From: Myxococcales bacterium | GTDB lineage: Bacteria; Myxococcota; Myxococcia; Myxococcales; Anaeromyxobacteraceae | Assembly (NCBI GenBank): GCA_021784995.1 | Contig: JAJYHA010000078.1 | Location: 1 to 7,217, forward strand | Reading direction: 5' to 3' | Length of the DNA stretch: 7,217 bases | Part shown: positions 1-5,355 of the stretch, piece after piece | How positions within the stretch are numbered: position 1 is the first letter of the stretch | How the letters are laid out: each line of letters begins with the position of its first letter | Program-made: the position numbers and the translations under genes | The notes under the pieces: generated by a model | Databases searched by the model: none | What the model was told of the DNA's origin: nothing | The model's input: the letters and a program-made list of their open reading frames with translations, nothing else

Positions 1-2
1 AC

Positions 3-1217
3 AGCCCCGTGCGCGCCTTCAAGGGGGTCGGCGGCACGCCGCGCTTCATCGCCCGCGGTCGCGGCGCGCACCTCTGGGACGTCGACGGCAACGAGTACGT
101 GGACTACGTCGGCTCGTGGGGGCCGCTCATCCTCGGCCACTGCCACCCCGAGGTCATGCGGGCGGTGCAGGACGCGATGAAGGAGGGCGCCAGCTTCGGC
201 GCCCCCTCCCCCCGCGAGATCCTGCTGGCCGAGGCGGTGCAGCGGCGCATGCCCTGGCTCGAGCGGATGCGCTTAGTCTCCTCGGGGACGGAGGCCACCA
301 CCGCCGCCATCCGGGTCGCGCGCGGCTTCACCGGGCGCGACGACATCCTCAAGTTCGACGGGTGCTACCACGGCGCGGGCGATCCGTTGCTGGTGAAGGC
401 GGGCTCGGGCGTGGAGACGCTCGGGCTGCCCGATTCGCCCGGCGTGCCGGCCGACCTGGCGCGGCACACCCTCACCCTCCCCTGGAACGACCTCGCCGCG
501 GCGGAGCGGCTCTTCGCCCAGCGGGGCCGGACGCTCGCCGCCGTGATCACGGAGCCGGTGGTGGGCAACATGGGGGTGCTCGTGCCCCGCCCCGGCTACC
601 TGGAGGGGCTGGCGCGCCTCTGCCGCGAGAGCGGCGCCCTCTTCGTCGTGGACGAGGTGATGACGGGCTTCCGCCTCTCGACGGGCGGCGCCTGCGGCCT
701 GTTCGGCCTCCGGCCCGATCTCGTCACCTTCGGCAAGGTGATCGGCGGAGGGCTGCCGGTGGGCGCCTTCGGCGGGCGCGCCGACGTGATGGACCGCGTC
801 GCCCCGGCCGGCCCCGTCTACCAGGCGGGCACGCTCTCCGGGAACCCGATGGCCATGGCGGCCGGGACGGCCACCCTGGACCAGCTCTCCGAGGCCTCCT
901 ACCGGAGGCTGGAGGCCACCTCGGCCGCGCTGGCCGGCGGGCTCGCGGAGGCGGCGCGCGCGGCCGGCGTCGCGGTCCAGGTGAACCGCGTCGGATCGAT
1001 GCTGACCGTCTTCTTCTCCGCCGACCCGGTGGTCGACGCGGCGAGCGCACGCCGGTGCGACACGGCGCGCTTCGGCCGCTTCTTCCACGCCATGCTGGAG
1101 CGCGGCGTCTACCTGCCGCCCTCCCAGTTCGAGGCGGCCTTCGTGTCGGTCGCCCACGCGGAGGACGACGTCGCGCGCACGGTCGAGGCGGCACGCGCGG
1201 CGTTCCGCGCGGCCTGA
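3..1217 (+). CDS. hemL: Glutamate-1-semialdehyde 2,1-aminomutase, 5'-truncated by window edge
   Basis: This PLP enzyme converts glutamate-1-semialdehyde to 5-aminolevulinate in the C5 route of tetrapyrrole (heme, siroheme, cobalamin) synthesis in the cytoplasm. Numbering residues from the Val codon at base 9, visible family signatures are SSGTEAT (91-97), which contacts PLP phosphate, FDGCYHG (116-122), the DEV cofactor Asp215, and FGKVIGGGLPVGA (241-253) with the Schiff-base Lys243, then GTLSGNP (274-280). The frame is open to the left edge, reading Ser-Pro-Val-Arg-Ala-Phe. That matches the internal 'SPVRAF' stretch of HemL, so the GTG at base 9 is an internal Val, not the start. About 25 N-terminal residues are missing; family length is about 425-430. 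The C terminus is complete. A single TTA Leu codon (273-275) is unusual for this base composition. Class-III aminotransferase is the only alternative and is less likely given the motifs. Confidence 0.95.
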   Translation, partial: SPVRAFKGVGGTPRFIARGRGAHLWDVDGNEYVDYVGSWGPLILGHCHPEVMRAVQDAMKEGASFGAPSPREILLAEAVQRRMPWLERMRLVSSGTEATTAAIRVARGFTGRDDILKFDGCYHGAGDPLLVKAGSGVETLGLPDSPGVPADLARHTLTLPWNDLAAAERLFAQRGRTLAAVITEPVVGNMGVLVPRPGYLEGLARLCRESGALFVVDEVMTGFRLSTGGACGLFGLRPDLVTFGKVIGGGLPVGAFGGRADVMDRVAPAGPVYQAGTLSGNPMAMAAGTATLDQLSEASYRRLEATSAALAGGLAEAARAAGVAVQVNRVGSMLTVFFSADPVVDAASARRCDTARFGRFFHAMLERGVYLPPSQFEAAFVSVAHAEDDVARTVEAARAAFRAA

Positions 1218-1241
1218 GCGGCGCCGGGCGCGGGCCGCCGC
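1218..1241. terminator. Hairpin between convergent hemL and the minus-strand small gene (possible bidirectional terminator)
   Basis: Arms GCGGCG (1218-1223) and CGCCGC (1236-1241) are perfect complements around a 12-nt loop, immediately after the hemL stop and overlapping the stop of the minus-strand gene. Neither strand has a U-tract beyond it, so it is not a canonical intrinsic terminator. In DNA this GC-rich such stems also arise by chance. Its position between converging genes is the main support. Confidence 0.3.
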
Positions 1242-1471
1242 TACGGTCGGGCCGCGGGCTGCGCCGGCGCGGACGGGTGGGCGGTGCCGGTCTCGTCCAG
1301 CCGGATCGGGCGCAGCGGCACGCGGCCGTGGTGCCCGATCCCGATCATCCGCATCATCTTCAAGTTGATCCAGACGAAGCGCAGCGCCTGCCACGGGAAG
1401 AAGGTGCGGAAGAAGCGCGTGGTCCGGGTGGGCGTGGGGATGAAGAAGGCGCGGTCCTGGGGGCGCGACAT
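1241..1471 (-). CDS. Small basic, aromatic-rich protein (76 aa) paired with the SQR-like gene; function unknown
   Basis: I do not recognise this family. The 76-aa product begins MSRPQDRAFFIPTPTRTTRF. Residues 19-44 are rich in Phe, Trp, Leu, Ile and Met spaced by Arg and Lys (FFPWQALRFVWINLKMMRMI), which could form one amphipathic or membrane-peripheral helix. The last third is Pro/Ala-rich and probably disordered. There is no signal peptide, Cys or recognisable catalytic motif. The start is the ATG at 1471-1469. It has a good ribosome site, GAGAGGAG, seven bases upstream and lies 14 bp after the stop of the flavoprotein gene, so the two are almost certainly co-transcribed. Real coding status is supported by the RBS, the tight spacing and a composition unlike the Arg/Ala/Pro-heavy shadow frames. 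The guess of a small accessory that attaches to the membrane with the oxidoreductase is inference only. Reading further upstream in this frame overlaps the flavoprotein and is spurious. Confidence 0.6.
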   Translation of the reverse strand: MSRPQDRAFFIPTPTRTTRFFRTFFPWQALRFVWINLKMMRMIGIGHHGRVPLRPIRLDETGTAHPSAPAQPAARP

Positions 1472-1485
1472 GGGCGGCTCCTCTC

Positions 1486-2940
1486 TCACTCCGGGATCAT
1501 CCACCAGCCGGCGCGGGCGCGCGCCTTGTAGAGGAACATGTGGTGGAGGATCTTCTTGATCCAGTGGCCGGCCGAGCCGATCTCGCCGAAGGTGAAGCGC
1601 AGGTCGCGGCCGAACTCCGGGTACTTCTCGAAGTCGGGCACCACGGGGAACATGGTCATCGAGGCGGCGGAGCCGTGCAGCCAGCTCGCCCCGGCCGACG
1701 CGACGCAGGAGGCGCCCACCTCGGCCATCGAGGCGGTCCGCGTCGGCCCCGGCAGGCCCAGCTCGATCATGCCGTAGAGCGACTCCGCCACCATGCGGGC
1801 CATCACCGCCGAGGGCATCCCGGTGCGCGGCGGTGCGGGCGAGATGGGCGTGCCCCGCTTGCTCTTGCGCGGCTCCGAGATGGGGTGCGGCGGGGCGAAG
1901 GCGATCCCGATCGCGAAGAGGGCCGGGTACCGCTGGTTCTGGTAGGTGCGGGGCCAGTCGGCGGCGCGCCACTGCTCGAAGGGCTTGGGCGTGTAGTCGG
2001 CGTCCACCTTCATGAAGCCGCTCGGCGCGAAGATCTCCGCCGTCACCTCGCGACCGTCGCGCGCGAAGGCCTTCATGGGCTGGCCGGCGAACGGGGGGAG
2101 GAGCATGGCGAAGTCGAAAGGGATCGAGCGCTCCTCCCCGTCGAGCGTCTCGTAATGGGCCACGCCCGGCTCCACCCGCTGCACGTGGGCGCCGGTGATC
2201 CACTCGATCCCGCGCTCGGCGTAGAGCGACTCGGCGAAGGTCTTGCTGTGGACGCGGTAGCCGCCGCGGCGGAGGTGGATGCCGCCGACGCCGAAGTCGC
2301 CCAGCTCCGCCTCGTTGGTGAGGAAGACGAGCCGCGCCCGGTCGCGCACGCCCGCCTGACGGAGCGTGAAGTCGACGTTGAACACGTACTCGAAGGCGGC
2401 GCCCTCGCAGGTGCAGAGCCCGTGGCCGACGCCGATGACGAGCGTGAGCCGCTCGCCGCGCCTCATCCGCTCGACGCAACCGGCCAGGGCCCGCGCCGCC
2501 TCCGCCGCGTGCTCGTGCGTGCAGACGGACAGGCTGTGGCCGTCGGGCCCGAGCCCCGGGGTGGCCCCGAAGTTGAGGCGAGGTCCGGTGGCGTTGACCA
2601 GGTAGTCGAACTCGATCGGCTTCCGCGCGCCGGCGTCCGCCCCCGTGGGCTCGATCACCACGTGCGGTCGCGCGGCCGCGGCGCCACCCTCGGGCCAGAT
2701 CTCCACCGCTCGCGCCTGCTCGAAGCGGATGTCCTGCCGGGCGTAGACGGGGGCCAGGTCGAAGACCACGTCCTCCGGCCGCATACGGCCGACCCCCACC
2801 CAGATGTTGGACGGGATCCAGTTGTAGACCGGCCGCGGCGAAACCACGGCCACCTCGTGCTCGCGGACCAGCCGGTGCCGGAGGACGAGCGCGGCGGTGT
2901 GACCCGCGATCCCTGCGCCCAGGACGACCACTCGTGCCAT
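1486..2940 (-). CDS. Sulfide:quinone oxidoreductase-like FAD-dependent membrane flavoprotein
   Basis: Likely oxidises sulfide to polysulfide or sulfur and passes electrons to the quinone pool at the membrane. The 484-aa product opens with a Rossmann FAD motif, GAGIAG (8-13). PVYNWIPSNIWVGVG (37-51) resembles the SQR segment after the first beta-alpha-beta unit, and NATGPRLNF (116-124) is the typical turn after the FAD domain. Three cysteines fall where SQRs keep their redox and FAD-linking cysteines: C140 (SVCTHEHA), C178 (CTCEGAAFEY) and C412 (GASCVASAG). C155 and C176 are extra. The second flavin motif reads YPALFAIGIAFAPP (338-351), without the usual Asp of 'GD', as in divergent SQR types. 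The C-terminal 30 residues (HWIKKILHHMFLYKARARAGWW) form a basic, aromatic amphipathic tail that suits monotopic membrane and quinone binding. Start ATG at 2940 is set by AAGGAG seven bases upstream. A NADH dehydrogenase-II or flavocytochrome-c-sulfide-dehydrogenase-like role is possible, but the cysteines favour SQR. The SQR subtype was not assigned. Confidence 0.82.
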   Translation of the reverse strand: MARVVVLGAGIAGHTAALVLRHRLVREHEVAVVSPRPVYNWIPSNIWVGVGRMRPEDVVFDLAPVYARQDIRFEQARAVEIWPEGGAAAARPHVVIEPTGADAGARKPIEFDYLVNATGPRLNFGATPGLGPDGHSLSVCTHEHAAEAARALAGCVERMRRGERLTLVIGVGHGLCTCEGAAFEYVFNVDFTLRQAGVRDRARLVFLTNEAELGDFGVGGIHLRRGGYRVHSKTFAESLYAERGIEWITGAHVQRVEPGVAHYETLDGEERSIPFDFAMLLPPFAGQPMKAFARDGREVTAEIFAPSGFMKVDADYTPKPFEQWRAADWPRTYQNQRYPALFAIGIAFAPPHPISEPRKSKRGTPISPAPPRTGMPSAVMARMVAESLYGMIELGLPGPTRTASMAEVGASCVASAGASWLHGSAASMTMFPVVPDFEKYPEFGRDLRFTFGEIGSAGHWIKKILHHMFLYKARARAGWWMIPE

Positions 2941-2946
2941 GGCTCG

Positions 2947-2952
2947 CTCCTT
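2947..2952 (-). promoter_or_regulatory. Strong ribosome binding site of the SQR-like gene
   Basis: Read on the minus strand, AAGGAG lies seven bases before the ATG. It decides the start, because the Rossmann motif begins only five residues later and no other in-frame start is as well placed. Confidence 0.8.
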
Positions 2953-2961
2953 ACTCGGTGG

Positions 2962-2978
2962 TGCGGCAATTCGCCGCA
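2962..2978. promoter_or_regulatory. Dyad TGCGGC-5-GCCGCA upstream of the SQR-like gene (candidate operator)
   Basis: A perfect 6-bp inverted repeat, TGCGGC AATTC GCCGCA, with an AT-rich centre sits about 22 bp before the SQR-like start codon. The arrangement suits a dimeric repressor or a 5'-UTR hairpin. A weak -10-like TCTACT (minus strand, 2983-2978) abuts it, so the dyad would cover the start of transcription. No regulator gene is in the window, so the binding factor is unknown. Confidence 0.4.
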
Positions 2979-3005
2979 GTAGATGCGAGCCACTCGCGGG
3001 GCGAA
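2978..3005 (-). promoter_or_regulatory. Weak candidate promoter for the SQR-like operon
   Basis: On the minus strand TTCGCC, 16 bp, then TCTACT matches the sigma70 consensus at 3/6 and 4/6 positions. It is the best pair I could see at a sensible distance from the gene, but it is weak, which fits a gene that needs activation or another sigma factor. Confidence 0.2.
2985..2997. repeat. Second small dyad GCGAG-CCA-CTCGC upstream of the SQR-like gene
   Basis: A 5-bp inverted repeat with a 3-nt centre starts seven bases beyond the first dyad. It would fall between the weak -10 and -35 candidates of the SQR-like gene. It could be a second half of a compound operator or a chance GC-rich palindrome; five base pairs is short. 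Confidence 0.25.
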
Positions 3006-3102
3006 GGAGTCACAGCCACCTGATGGAAGGGGGTCCGCTTCGACCCGTGAATCCCGGCCAGATGGTGAAGATCGGGCAGCTTTCCATGGGGAGTGCAGGC
3101 CA

Positions 3103-3131
3103 TTGACGGAGCGGTACGCCCCTGCTATACG
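3103..3131 (+). promoter_or_regulatory. Sigma70-type promoter of the F0 operon
   Basis: TTGACG (3103-3108, 5/6 to consensus), an exact 17-bp spacer, then TATACG (3126-3131, 4/6, with intact TATA). This AT-bearing pair stands out in GC-rich surroundings. Transcription would start near 3138 and leave a leader of about 55 nt before the first F0 gene. The leader has a small possible stem, CGGAA (3150-3154) with TTCCG (3165-3169). Confidence 0.7.
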
Positions 3132-3193
3132 GCTCTGCCCTCTCGCTCCCGGAAAGACCAAGGATTCCGCGAGGGGAGTGCGCGGAGACCGCC

Positions 3194-3460
3194 GTGCCCG
3201 ACCCCGACGATCGAGAGCGCCGGGGGAGGGAAGAGGAAGGGCTCTCGAACCTCGCCGAAGGCTACCGGAAGGCGGCGCCCTATCTCGCCGCCTCCACGCA
3301 GCTGGTGGCAGCCGTCGGAGCGTTCACGGCGCTCGGCTGGTGGCTCGACACGAAGCTGGGCCACCGGGTGCCGTGGCTGCTGATGGCGGGGTCGGTGGTG
3401 GGGATGGTCGGCGGATTCTTGAGCTTCTTCAGGACCGTCCTGGGGAAAAAGAGATCGTGA
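3194..3460 (+). CDS. atpZ: AtpZ/ATPase_gene1-like small membrane protein, first gene of F0 operon
   Basis: An 88-aa protein of the small 'F0F1-ATPase subunit' type (AtpZ, Pfam ATPase_gene1) that often precedes atpI and atpB. In alkaliphilic Bacillus, AtpZ and AtpI have been linked to Mg2+/Ca2+ uptake for the ATP synthase. The charged N terminus (1-27) is cytoplasmic in style and is followed by two membrane helices at about 29-50 and 58-80. The family hallmark is the segment between and within them: [27 protein letters not shown] (48-74), with Asp52 and the Gly-spaced second helix. The GTG start at 3194 is chosen because GGAG (3184-3187) lies six bases upstream and no ATG precedes the first helix. 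The stop TGA overlaps the GTG of the next gene (GTGA), indicating translational coupling. Exact function in this organism is inferred from family and context. Confidence 0.8.
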   Translation: MPDPDDRERRGREEEGLSNLAEGYRKAAPYLAASTQLVAAVGAFTALGWWLDTKLGHRVPWLLMAGSVVGMVGGFLSFFRTVLGKKRS

Positions 3461-3822
3461 CGCGACACCTCGCCATCACCGCGCTCGTCGCCGCGCTGGC
3501 CCTCGCCGTCTCGGCGGCGGGGTCGTGGCGCCGGGGTGCGCTGGTGGGCGCCGTCGCCGCATCGGTCACGGCCTTCGCATCGCTCCTCCTCATGCAGCGG
3601 GGCGCGCGCGCCCGAAGGCCGCTGCAGGCCGCCCTGCTGGTCATGGTGGTGATGTTCCTCGTCCGCATCGTGCTCGTGGCGCTGGGCACGGCCGTGGTGT
3701 GGCGCTCCGGCGACAGCCTCGTCGCCTACATCCTCGCCTTCTTCGTGCCGTACTTCCTCTTCGCCGCCGTGGAGGGCTGGTACCTCGCCAGCCTGCCGCG
3801 CGGCACGGGACCGACCGCATGA
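3457..3822 (+). CDS. atpI: AtpI-like F0 assembly membrane protein (ATP synthase I chain family)
   Basis: A 121-aa protein with four predicted membrane helices, about 5-22, 27-47, 57-79 and 88-110, separated by short basic loops ([13 protein letters not shown]). Size, four-helix layout and position directly before atpB match the ATP synthase I chain, which helps assemble or stabilise the c-ring and is not part of the finished enzyme. Sequence conservation in this family is low, so the call leans on topology and context. GTG at 3457 is used because it overlaps the stop of the preceding gene (GTGA) and starts just before the first hydrophobic segment. A longer reading upstream in this frame lies over the previous gene and is spurious. 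The gene ends in ATGA, sharing bases with the atpB start. Confidence 0.75.
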   Translation: MTRHLAITALVAALALAVSAAGSWRRGALVGAVAASVTAFASLLLMQRGARARRPLQAALLVMVVMFLVRIVLVALGTAVVWRSGDSLVAYILAFFVPYFLFAAVEGWYLASLPRGTGPTA

Positions 3823-5009
3823 CCCGCCTCGTCGCGAGCCTCGTGCTCGCCCTCGCCGCCACCCAGGCCCCCGTGGCCGCAGAGCCGGCCGCCCCGGCAG
3901 CCGGGGCCGCGCAGCTGCAGGCCCCCGCCGCCGAGCCGGTCGCCGCCCAGGCGCCCGGGCAGGAGCACGGCGCCGCCTCCATGGCCGAGGCGCGCGGAGC
4001 GGCGGAGGCGCACGGCGGAGGCGCCGGGGTGGAGCGGCACGGGGAGCAGGCCGAGGAGCGCGAGGAGACCCTGTCCAGCATGATGCTGGAGCACGTCTCC
4101 GACGGCTACGTCCTCGAGTACCCCGGCTTCTGCGCCAGCCACCGGCACCCGGCCGAGGGCGCGCACTTCAGCTGGGACTGCGAGACCGACCTGAAGCAGG
4201 TCTTCGGCGACGGGCTGGTCTTCCACCTGGGCTCGACCACCCTCGACATGACGCCCACCAAGCACCTCGTGATGCTGTGGCTCGCGTCGCTCCTCCTCCT
4301 GCTGGCCTTCGCGGTGGCGATCCCGAGGAAGAGCCTGGTCCCGCGCGGCCTCTACAACTTCCTCGAGCTGCTGGTGCAGTTCGTGCGGAACGAGATCGCC
4401 GTGCCGAACATCGGGAAGGCCGACGCCGACCGGTTCGTGCCCTTCCTCTGCACGGCCTTCTTCTTCATCCTGTTCGTGAACCTCTTCGGCCTCATCCCCT
4501 GGGCCGCCACCGCCACCGGCAACATCGCCGTCACGCTGGCCCTCTCGGTGTTCACCTTCATCATCACCCAGGCCGTGGCCATCCGGGCGCAGGGCGTCGG
4601 CGGGTTCCTCAAGCACCTCACGGGCGGCGTGGCGGTGTGGCTGTGGCCCATCATGATCCCGGTCGAGATCCTCGGCCTCTTCACCAAGCCCTTCGCCCTC
4701 ACCATCCGTCTCTTCGCCAACATGCTGGCGGGGCACATCGTCATCCTGTCGCTGCTCGGCCTCATCTTCGCGCTGGGCAGCCCGCTGGTGGCGATCGGAT
4801 CGGTGCCGATGGCGCTCGCCATCTTCGGCCTCGAGCTCTTCGTCGCCTTCGTCCAGGCCTACATCTTCACCATGCTGTCGTCGCTCTTCATCGGCGCCGG
4901 GCTCGTCCACCACGGCCACGACGAGGCGCACGACGCACACGCCGCGCCCGGGGTGGGCGCGGCGGAGCACGGTTCTCACGTGGCGGGGAGCTCCCCCGGT
5001 CACGGGTAG
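3819..5009 (+). CDS. atpB: F0F1 ATP synthase subunit a, with signal peptide, extended N-terminal region and His-rich tail
   Basis: Subunit a forms the two proton half-channels against the c-ring. The 396-aa product is well above the usual 230-280. Residues 1-21 look like a cleavable signal peptide (Arg3, hydrophobic 4-14, VAA before Glu22). Residues 22-82 are Ala/Pro/Gln/His-rich and low in complexity. Residues 83-147 hold [15 protein letters not shown] and two cysteines, C105 and C121, on the presumed periplasmic side. The membrane domain (148-362) carries the conserved core [14 protein letters not shown], with essential Arg297 and His306, and [14 protein letters not shown], with Glu339. This is the common His/Glu arrangement, the reverse of E. 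coli Glu219/His245. Residues 363-396 form a tail with eight His. ATG 3819 overlaps the previous stop (ATGA), with GGGA (3807-3810) as a modest RBS. A start at Met88 or Met89 would remove the signal peptide and is less likely. Confidence 0.96.
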   Translation: MTRLVASLVLALAATQAPVAAEPAAPAAGAAQLQAPAAEPVAAQAPGQEHGAASMAEARGAAEAHGGGAGVERHGEQAEEREETLSSMMLEHVSDGYVLEYPGFCASHRHPAEGAHFSWDCETDLKQVFGDGLVFHLGSTTLDMTPTKHLVMLWLASLLLLLAFAVAIPRKSLVPRGLYNFLELLVQFVRNEIAVPNIGKADADRFVPFLCTAFFFILFVNLFGLIPWAATATGNIAVTLALSVFTFIITQAVAIRAQGVGGFLKHLTGGVAVWLWPIMIPVEILGLFTKPFALTIRLFANMLAGHIVILSLLGLIFALGSPLVAIGSVPMALAIFGLELFVAFVQAYIFTMLSSLFIGAGLVHHGHDEAHDAHAAPGVGAAEHGSHVAGSSPGHG

Positions 5010-5033
5010 TCGAGCGCTGCACGCGCCACGGGA

Positions 5034-5046
5034 ACGGGCGGCCCGT
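5034..5046 (+). repeat. Small hairpin ahead of atpE
   Basis: ACGGGC and GCCCGT are exact complements separated by one G, so a practical stem is ACGG/CCGT with a 5-nt loop. It sits in the 75-bp atpB-atpE gap, upstream of the open A-rich stretch that carries the atpE ribosome site. It may act as a processing or stability element; short stems are common in this composition. Confidence 0.3.
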
Positions 5047-5062
5047 CCAGCACCGCCTCCTC

Positions 5063-5084
5063 GAACGAACGGAGAAGCAAACCC
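5063..5084 (+). promoter_or_regulatory. A-rich, unstructured translation-initiation region of atpE
   Basis: The 22 bases before the atpE ATG run GAACGAACGGAGAAGC then AAACCC, purine-rich with no G/C-rich complement nearby. The Shine-Dalgarno GGAG (5071-5074) is ten bases from the ATG. In E. coli the atpE leader is a known translation enhancer that helps make the many c subunits per enzyme; the same role here is inference from composition and position. Confidence 0.45.
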
Positions 5085-5315
5085 ATGACCAGCACCGCAC
5101 TCGCCTTCCTCTCCGCCGGCTTCGGCGCCGGCATCGCCGTCATCGGCGCCGGCCTCGGCATCGGCCGCCTCGCCGCCGCCGCCCTCGAGGGCACGGCCCG
5201 CCAGCCGACCGCGACCGGGGACATCCGCACCAGCATGATCATCGCCGCCGCCCTCATCGAGGGCGTGACGCTCTTCGCGATCGTCGTCTGCGTCCTCCTC
5301 GCCATCAAGGCATGA
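5085..5315 (+). CDS. atpE: F0F1 ATP synthase subunit c (c-ring proteolipid)
   Basis: A 76-aa helical-hairpin proteolipid that forms the rotor ring. Helix 1 (about 5-34) is a Gly/Ala-rich packing helix (AGFGAGIAVIGAGLGIG). The polar loop carries the invariant Arg39-Gln40-Pro41. Helix 2 (about 46-74) bears the ion-binding Glu59 in AALIEGVTLF. Na+-type rings such as Ilyobacter have a Gln on helix 1 and Ser/Thr after the Glu; here the helix-1 position reads Ile26 and Glu59 is followed by Gly60, so proton coupling is expected. Length is normal and no signal peptide is needed. Unlike the preceding genes it does not overlap its neighbour. A 75-bp leader and its own well-exposed RBS suggest independent, high-level translation. 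It is followed by 40 bp containing a stable repeat hairpin before atpF. Confidence 0.96.
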   Translation: MTSTALAFLSAGFGAGIAVIGAGLGIGRLAAAALEGTARQPTATGDIRTSMIIAAALIEGVTLFAIVVCVLLAIKA

Positions 5316-5323
5316 CGTCGCCG

Positions 5324-5343
5324 GGCGCGCCTCGGCGCGCCTC
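5324..5343 (+). repeat. Tandem decamer GGCGCGCCTC x2 forming a hairpin between atpE and atpF
   Basis: Two perfect head-to-tail copies of GGCGCGCCTC (5324-5333 and 5334-5343). Because GGCGCGCC is self-complementary, the copies can pair as a 6-bp all-GC stem (5324-5329 with 5336-5341) with loop CCTCGG. The alternative CCGGG (5321-5325)/CCCGG (5343-5347) pairing is exclusive with it. It lies eight bases after the atpE stop and just before the atpF RBS, a site where a hairpin could block 3'-exonuclease or lower atpF translation. Confidence 0.55.
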
Positions 5344-5355
5344 CCGGGAGCTCCC

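Noticed and set aside
9..11. GTG as the start of hemL
   Set aside because: The frame continues to the left edge and reads Ser-Pro before it, matching the internal HemL segment; family length also requires about 25 more residues.
1472..2479. Upstream extension of the small minus-strand gene to a 412-codon reading
   Set aside because: The added part overlaps the SQR-like gene in another frame and is Arg-rich shadow sequence; the RBS at the ATG of 1471 decides the start.
1540..2982. Long plus-strand open frame (480 codons) opposite the SQR-like gene
   Set aside because: It is the antisense shadow of a convincing gene. The product is low-complexity Arg/Gly/His/Val-rich with no motif, as expected from high GC3 on the other strand.
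3062..3106. Possible 14-codon leader peptide (ATG GTG AAG ... TGA)
   Set aside because: It lies upstream of and runs into the -35 box of the atp promoter, so it would not be on the atp mRNA, and it has no ribosome site.
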